Source of the DNA: Microbispora sp. ZYX-F-249
GTDB lineage: Bacteria; Actinomycetota; Actinomycetes; Streptosporangiales; Streptosporangiaceae
Assembly (NCBI RefSeq): GCF_039649665.1
Contig: NZ_JBDJAW010000005.1
Coordinates: 1-64,000 of the forward strand
Reading direction: 5' to 3'
DNA: 64,000 nucleotides
Positions 60,174 to 64,000 of this stretch are shown piece after piece. Under the pieces are notes generated by a model. The model was given only the letters and a program-made list of their open reading frames with translations. It was not told where the DNA came from and searched no databases. The translations under genes and the position numbers were made by a program. The stretch's first letter is position 1. Each line of letters starts with the position of its first letter.

Positions 60174-60866
60174 ATGCGCATCACGGTGTTCGGGGCGACG
60201 GGAAACGTGGGCAGGCGCGTGGTCGCCGAGGCCGTGTCCCGCGGACACGAGGTGACCGCCGTGGCCAGGACCGCGGTACGGCTCGCCGGGCTGTCCGGCG
60301 GGACGGACGGCGGGATGGACAGCGGGATGGACAGCGGGATGGGCGACGGGGTGCAGAGCAGGGTGCGCGTGCGTGCCGGTGACGCGACCGACGTGGACGA
60401 CGTCGTCGCGTCGATCACCGGGCAGGATCTGGTGATCACGGCGACCTGTCCGGCCCCCGGCAGCGAGGGCGAGCTGGTCACGGTCGCCACCACGCTGCTC
60501 GCGGCGTGCGCCAAGACCGGCGTGCGCCTGCTGCTCGTCGGCGGCGCGGGCAGCCTGACCGTCGAGGGCGGCGGCCTGCTGATGGACCGGCCGGGCTATC
60601 CGTCCTTCCTACTCCCCATCGCGTCGGCGTGCGTCGCGCAACTGGCGGCCTGCCGGGCCGACACCACCGCCGACTGGGCCTACCTGAGCCCGGCCGACGT
60701 GCTCGTCCCCGGTGTCCGGACCGGCCGGTACCGCGTGGGCGCCGACGAACTCGTCGTCGACGCCGACGGCGAGTCGCGCATCTCGATGGAGGACCTCGCG
60801 GTGGCGCTGCTGGACGAGGCCGAACGGCCCCGCCACCACCGGACCCGTTTCACCGTGGCGTACTGA
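60174..60866 (+). CDS. NAD(P)-binding protein (NmrA/SDR-like, YwnB type)
   Basis: About 230 residues of atypical short-chain dehydrogenase fold with the N-terminal 'ITVFGATGNVGRRVVAEAV', 'LLLVGGAGSLTVEGG' and 'DWAYLSPADVL'. A Gly/Asp/Met-rich insertion after residue 42 comes from a 12-bp repeat (60312-60347). ATG 60174 follows GAGAGGGAG. Divergent from marR, a common arrangement for such sensor or reductase proteins. Confidence 0.83.
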   Translation: MRITVFGATGNVGRRVVAEAVSRGHEVTAVARTAVRLAGLSGGTDGGMDSGMDSGMGDGVQSRVRVRAGDATDVDDVVASITGQDLVITATCPAPGSEGELVTVATTLLAACAKTGVRLLLVGGAGSLTVEGGGLLMDRPGYPSFLLPIASACVAQLAACRADTTADWAYLSPADVLVPGVRTGRYRVGADELVVDADGESRISMEDLAVALLDEAERPRHHRTRFTVAY

Positions 60867-60924
60867 ACGTGGGAGAGCGGATCGGGCGAAACGGGCTTAT
60901 CGCGATCGGGAGGGCGTTGACTCC

Positions 60925-60961
60925 GCCCGCCGCCGGCGGCGCGTGTTCGCCGGCGGCGGGC
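60925..60961. terminator. Bidirectional terminator
   Basis: GCCCGCCGCCGGCG (60925-60938) pairs with 60948-60961 around a 9-nt loop, between two convergent genes. Confidence 0.75.
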
Positions 60962-60995
60962 AAGGCCCGGGCGGCCGACGGCCTGCGGCGCTCCC

Positions 60996-62270
60996 TCAGC
61001 CTCGCTCGTCGTTCCCGCGCCAGCGGAGCGCCCGCTCGGCGATCTCACCGGAGAGCCTGCCCGTCACCGATCTGGCCCGGTCGAGGGTCTCGTTGCCGAG
61101 CTGCCTGGCGGCGTCGACGCCCTCCGCCCCCGTCTCGAGCACCTTGTCCCGCACCTCCGCCCCCGTCTCGAGCACCTTGTCCCGCACCTCCGTGGCCGCG
61201 TCCACCCACCGTCTCGCTTCCAGCGACTGCCGGCCGCGCTCGATCCCGAGCCGCCCCTGGAAGTCGACGACGGCGACCGCGACATGCTCGCTCGAATGCA
61301 CCACGGCCCGGGACGCGGCCGGGTGCAGCAGCACCTTCGTGTTGGCCGTGCCGGCGGCCGCTTCCATGCGGATCATCAGGCGCTCTGTGCTCCGGGAGAT
61401 GAGATCCAGCCGGTTCCGCCGTGCGGCCCGAAGCCCGAGGCGATGCCGGTCCAGCTCCTCGGGAGAGGTGTCCAGCACCCGGTCGAGTTCGAGCACGGCG
61501 ATCGCGTCCTGCAGCTGGAAGCAGCGGGCCAGAACGGCGAGCCACTCCTGCACCTTGAGCTCGGCATCCTTTGACGTTTTGGCGAGATCGCCGATCTTGG
61601 TGTTGTGCTCCAGCTTCTCCGCGAGCGCGTCGAGCTGACGCAACGCGTACGCCTGGGTTCGTGCGATCGTCACCGACGTGGCCTGCACCTTCGACCACGT
61701 GACCTCGGAGACACGGCCCACCTGCTCCCGGATCGTCATGGACTCCTCGACCACGAGGTCCACTCCGATCATGTCCGCCAGCACGGCGTCCTTCTGGGCG
61801 CGAAGCACGTCGTCGACCTTCTCGTCGATCGCGGCGAGATAGTCGGTGATCTCGTCCATGGTCTGCCGCATCGCGAGCTGCGCCATGATCCCCGCGGCAC
61901 CGGCCAATACCGCCGGGTTGCCCAGAAACGATCGGGACCCCTTCGTGAATTCGACGAATCCCTTGATCTGGCCGCTGTTCCCCTTCAGCACGCCGGTGCT
62001 CAGACCCGACTTCGCGCTCTCCCTCAGCCCGTACTTCTCGACAAGCTGCGCGGAATCCTTGGTCAGCTTCACCCACCGGCCCGAGTCGGCGGCGATCTCG
62101 GAACCCGCCCGCGCGGCTCCGGCCCCGATGTTGAGAACGGGTCTGAGCCGTTGCAGTCCGAGGTCCTTCGACGGCAGTCCCTCGGAGACCAGGAAGCGTT
62201 CGACAGCGGTCGGATTCCCGATTACCGCCAGTCCGTCGCCGTCACTGATCAGCTGAATCTCGTCATCCAT
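60996..62270 (-). CDS. Uncharacterised protein with amphipathic helices
   Basis: 424 residues, no domain recognised. The N-terminus ('DDEIQLISDGDGLAVIGNP') is followed by a hydrophobic stretch ('NPAVLAGAAGIMAQLAMR') and long helices ('TDYLAAIDEKVDDVLRAQK'), as in some tail-fibre-like or pore-forming proteins. The C-terminal part has a duplicated 11-residue unit ('EVRDKVLETGA' twice) from a 33-bp DNA repeat. ATG 62270 follows GGGAG. No signal peptide. Confidence 0.7.
   Translation of the reverse strand: MDDEIQLISDGDGLAVIGNPTAVERFLVSEGLPSKDLGLQRLRPVLNIGAGAARAGSEIAADSGRWVKLTKDSAQLVEKYGLRESAKSGLSTGVLKGNSGQIKGFVEFTKGSRSFLGNPAVLAGAAGIMAQLAMRQTMDEITDYLAAIDEKVDDVLRAQKDAVLADMIGVDLVVEESMTIREQVGRVSEVTWSKVQATSVTIARTQAYALRQLDALAEKLEHNTKIGDLAKTSKDAELKVQEWLAVLARCFQLQDAIAVLELDRVLDTSPEELDRHRLGLRAARRNRLDLISRSTERLMIRMEAAAGTANTKVLLHPAASRAVVHSSEHVAVAVVDFQGRLGIERGRQSLEARRWVDAATEVRDKVLETGAEVRDKVLETGAEGVDAARQLGNETLDRARSVTGRLSGEIAERALRWRGNDERG
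61121..61186. repeat. 33-bp tandem duplication inside the unknown gene
   Basis: Two identical 33-bp units (61121-61153 and 61154-61186), followed by a 6-bp start of a third. It is in frame and gives two identical 11-residue helical segments. Confidence 0.9.
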
Positions 62271-62432
62271 CGTCGGCTCCCGAAGCGTGGGCAGGGAAAC
62301 TGCTCTCCGCACATTTCACCCGGCGCGGTGGGTGTGCAGCCCGGTGCGAATCGAAGCCCTGCCGATATCGAGATCGATTCGTGATTCGCAGCCGACAGAA
62401 TTTCCGAGCGTGCTTCCAGCCCAGGGAGAGAC

Positions 62433-63281
62433 ATGAAGCGTTTCGCGGTCGCCGGTGTCGTGCTCGGCATGCTCACGGCGCTGTTCTCCGGCGCCGGCGC
62501 CGCGCACGCCGATTCGCCCACTCAGCCGGTTGATGCGCTCGGGCAGCAGTTCACGGCCGGACGTGGGGTGCTGGTTTCCGAGACCTCCCGGGTGACTTCC
62601 CGTAGTTCCAAGCAGACCTACGTCACCCACACCACCGGCTCGATCGGATTCGGGAAATCCGGGGTAACCGGCTATGACGTCACCTCCAGGCTGGAAATAA
62701 CCCCCTCGCTCCGAGCCAGCACTCCTCGCGAGCAACTGGACGCCCTGCGCGACCCGCTCCGTGCGGTCAATGTGGGGCGCGACACCTACGTTCAGGGTTT
62801 CGGCTGGGGTCCGATGCCCGCGGGAAAGACCTGGACCAAATTCGACGGGGACATCGCGACCTGGGGATATTACGGACAGCGCGGGGACCAGATCGTCGAC
62901 GTCCTCAGCCCCGCGAGGCTCAGGTTCGTCATTTCGAAGGCGAATTTCCGGCGCCCGGGCGAGTATCGCGGCACCCTCAGGACGCAGGACCTGTACGCGG
63001 AGCTGGGTCCCATGAATCCGGACAGGCTCAAGGTCTCGTTCAGACTGTTCGTCGGCGCGAACGGATTGCCGGTTCGCCTGGTCACACGCTGGGAGAAGAA
63101 GGATTACGAGTTCTCCCGCGACGACGAGTGGGTCAACACCGTTAACACCAACGTCGTGGACACGCGGTATCACCATTGGGGCGCGAAGGTGAGGATCACG
63201 GCCCCTCGGGCATCCGACGTCGTCGTCTTCGATGGCCATCTCGAGAACGTGATGAATCGCAAAGTCGTCATCACTCCGTGA
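62433..63281 (+). CDS. Secreted protein of unknown function
   Basis: 282 residues with a signal peptide ('AVAGVVLGMLTALFSGAGA', cleavage after AHA near residue 26) and a beta-rich mature part ('TGYDVTSRLEITPSLRAST', 'GNGLPVRLVTRWEKKDYEF'-like strands, here 'ANGLPVRLVTRWEKKDYEF'). The fold resembles LppX/LprG-type lipid-carrier proteins of actinobacteria but there is no lipobox. ATG 62433 follows GGGAGAGAC. No neighbours of known function. Confidence 0.72.
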   Translation: MKRFAVAGVVLGMLTALFSGAGAAHADSPTQPVDALGQQFTAGRGVLVSETSRVTSRSSKQTYVTHTTGSIGFGKSGVTGYDVTSRLEITPSLRASTPREQLDALRDPLRAVNVGRDTYVQGFGWGPMPAGKTWTKFDGDIATWGYYGQRGDQIVDVLSPARLRFVISKANFRRPGEYRGTLRTQDLYAELGPMNPDRLKVSFRLFVGANGLPVRLVTRWEKKDYEFSRDDEWVNTVNTNVVDTRYHHWGAKVRITAPRASDVVVFDGHLENVMNRKVVITP

Positions 63282-63318
63282 AATCATCCGCGAGTCGCCC
63301 GTTGGGTAGGGTCGATTC

Positions 63319-63945
63319 ATGCGGCCCACCACGGACGCCGACGTACGGCGGGTGTTCGATCGGATGGCGGATCGGTACGACAGCCAGATGCTGGCCTGGG
63401 AGCGCCGTCTTCTCCCGGGCGGCCGGGAATGGGCGGTCGGGCAGGCGCGCGGTCACGTCGTGGAGATCGCGGTCGGCACCGGGCTCAACCTCCCGCTGTA
63501 CGACGCCGGCACCACGGTCGTCGGGATCGAGCTGTCCGAGCGCATGCTGGAACTCGCGCGGCGGCGGGCGGCGCGGGCCGGCCTCGGCGAGCGGGTGGAG
63601 CTGCGGCAGGGCGACGTGCAGCGCCTCGACCTGCCCGACGGCGTCGCCGACACCGTGGTGTCCACGTTCACGATGTGCACGATCCCGGATCCGGCGGCCG
63701 CGGCGCGCGAGGCCCACCGGGTGCTCCGGCCCGGCGGGCGGTTCGTGCTGGCCGAGCACGGGCCGTCGAGCAACCCGGTCATCCGGGCCGGGATGCGGCT
63801 GGCCGAACCGCTGTTCGTGCGGTCCGCGGCCGACTACCTCACCCGCGATCCCCGGCCGTTCCTGGAACAGGCCGGTTTCGAGCTCGAGTCGGTGACGCGG
63901 ACGACGCGCGGGATCGGCTTCCGGGTGCTGGCCGTCCGGCCCTGA
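63319..63945 (+). CDS. Class I SAM-dependent methyltransferase (UbiE-like)
   Basis: 208 residues: 'VFDRMADRYDSQMLAWERR', motif I 'VVEIAVGTGLNLPLYDAG', 'VVGIELSERMLELARRRA' and 'AAREAHRVLRPGGRFVLAEH'. This pattern fits small UbiE/phospholipid-type methyltransferases. TAGGGT (63307-63312) lies 6 nt before ATG 63319, so the message is probably leaderless. Substrate unknown. Confidence 0.88.
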   Translation: MRPTTDADVRRVFDRMADRYDSQMLAWERRLLPGGREWAVGQARGHVVEIAVGTGLNLPLYDAGTTVVGIELSERMLELARRRAARAGLGERVELRQGDVQRLDLPDGVADTVVSTFTMCTIPDPAAAAREAHRVLRPGGRFVLAEHGPSSNPVIRAGMRLAEPLFVRSAADYLTRDPRPFLEQAGFELESVTRTTRGIGFRVLAVRP

Positions 63946-63957
63946 CGCGAACGCGCC

Positions 63958-64000
63958 CTAATCGAGCAGGATGACGATGCCGGTCATGCCGGTGAGCACG
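63958..64000 (-). CDS. C-terminal end of a minus-strand gene running out of the window
   Basis: The last 43 bases read on the minus strand as 'VLTGMTGIVILLD' then TAG, a hydrophobic C-terminus that continues beyond position 64000. Too short to identify. Confidence 0.4.
   Translation of the reverse strand, partial: VLTGMTGIVILLD

Noticed and set aside
1-64000. tRNA genes, CRISPR arrays, insertion sequences or attachment sites
   Set aside because: None seen by eye: no CCA-ended cloverleaf, no spaced identical repeats with unique spacers, no transposase motifs.

Overview
The window is high-GC actinobacterial DNA, most likely from a member of the Streptosporangiales (Microbispora, Nonomuraea or Sphaerisporangium type). 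The evidence is gene content: a purF-purM-DUF3073-vdh-hypothetical-bldC block in the order known from Streptomyces, an F420-type LLM oxidoreductase, GAF/ANTAR and STAS regulators, many secreted proteins, and several apparently leaderless genes (a TANNNT -10 box 6-7 nt before the start codon). I see no tRNA, rRNA, CRISPR array or intact insertion sequence. The rank of the organism is inferred.

Layout. 1-4.6 kb: two DHA2-type drug exporters around a TetR repressor with a twin-palindrome operator, followed by three abutting gene remnants (Lrp/AsnC, S8-protease propeptide, NmrA-like). 4.6-6.2 kb: an ECF sigma factor with a translationally coupled membrane partner. 6.3-13.6 kb: the conserved core block (SCP2-like protein, DUF4190 protein, leaderless purF, purM, DUF3073, valine dehydrogenase, hypothetical, bldC with a folded 5' leader). 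14-25.3 kb: TetR and LacI regulators, a lipoprotein amidase, GH20 hexosaminidase, DUF4037 protein, pentapeptide protein, copper chaperone, pyrD and stress-signalling GAF/ANTAR/STAS genes. 25.5-35.7 kb: accessory metabolism (lipoprotein, LLM oxidoreductase, dihydrolipoamide dehydrogenase, FAD monooxygenase), an HD hydrolase overlapping antisense with an uncharacterised two-gene operon (31.7-34.4 kb), and a WYL regulator facing a truncated gene across its operator. 35.8-51 kb: secreted carbohydrate-active enzymes, transporters, a NarL-type two-component system, a glycosyltransferase/sortase group, a Cys-rich miniprotein and a secreted beta-helix enzyme with a LacI-type operator.

51.1-60.9 kb is the most interesting part. 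A minus-strand operon encodes a TrpF-like TIM barrel lacking the usual catalytic Cys, uracil phosphoribosyltransferase, a short Pro-rich ORF, a BpsA/IndC-type A-Ox-T-TE indigoidine synthetase with a 4-oxalocrotonate-tautomerase-like domain in frame at its C-terminus, and a pseudouridine-5'-phosphate glycosidase (PsuG/IndA). A NepI-like MFS exporter is divergent from the operon, a MarR regulator follows, and an NAD(P)-binding protein comes next. An indigoidine-type NRPS next to PsuG is the hallmark of indigoidine/minimycin (C-nucleoside) pathways. The TrpF-like, Upp and tautomerase parts are not in the minimal set I remember, so the product may be a variant C-nucleoside or an indigoidine-related compound.

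61-64 kb holds an unknown amphipathic protein with an internal 33-bp duplication, a secreted protein, a leaderless methyltransferase and the last codons of a further minus-strand gene.
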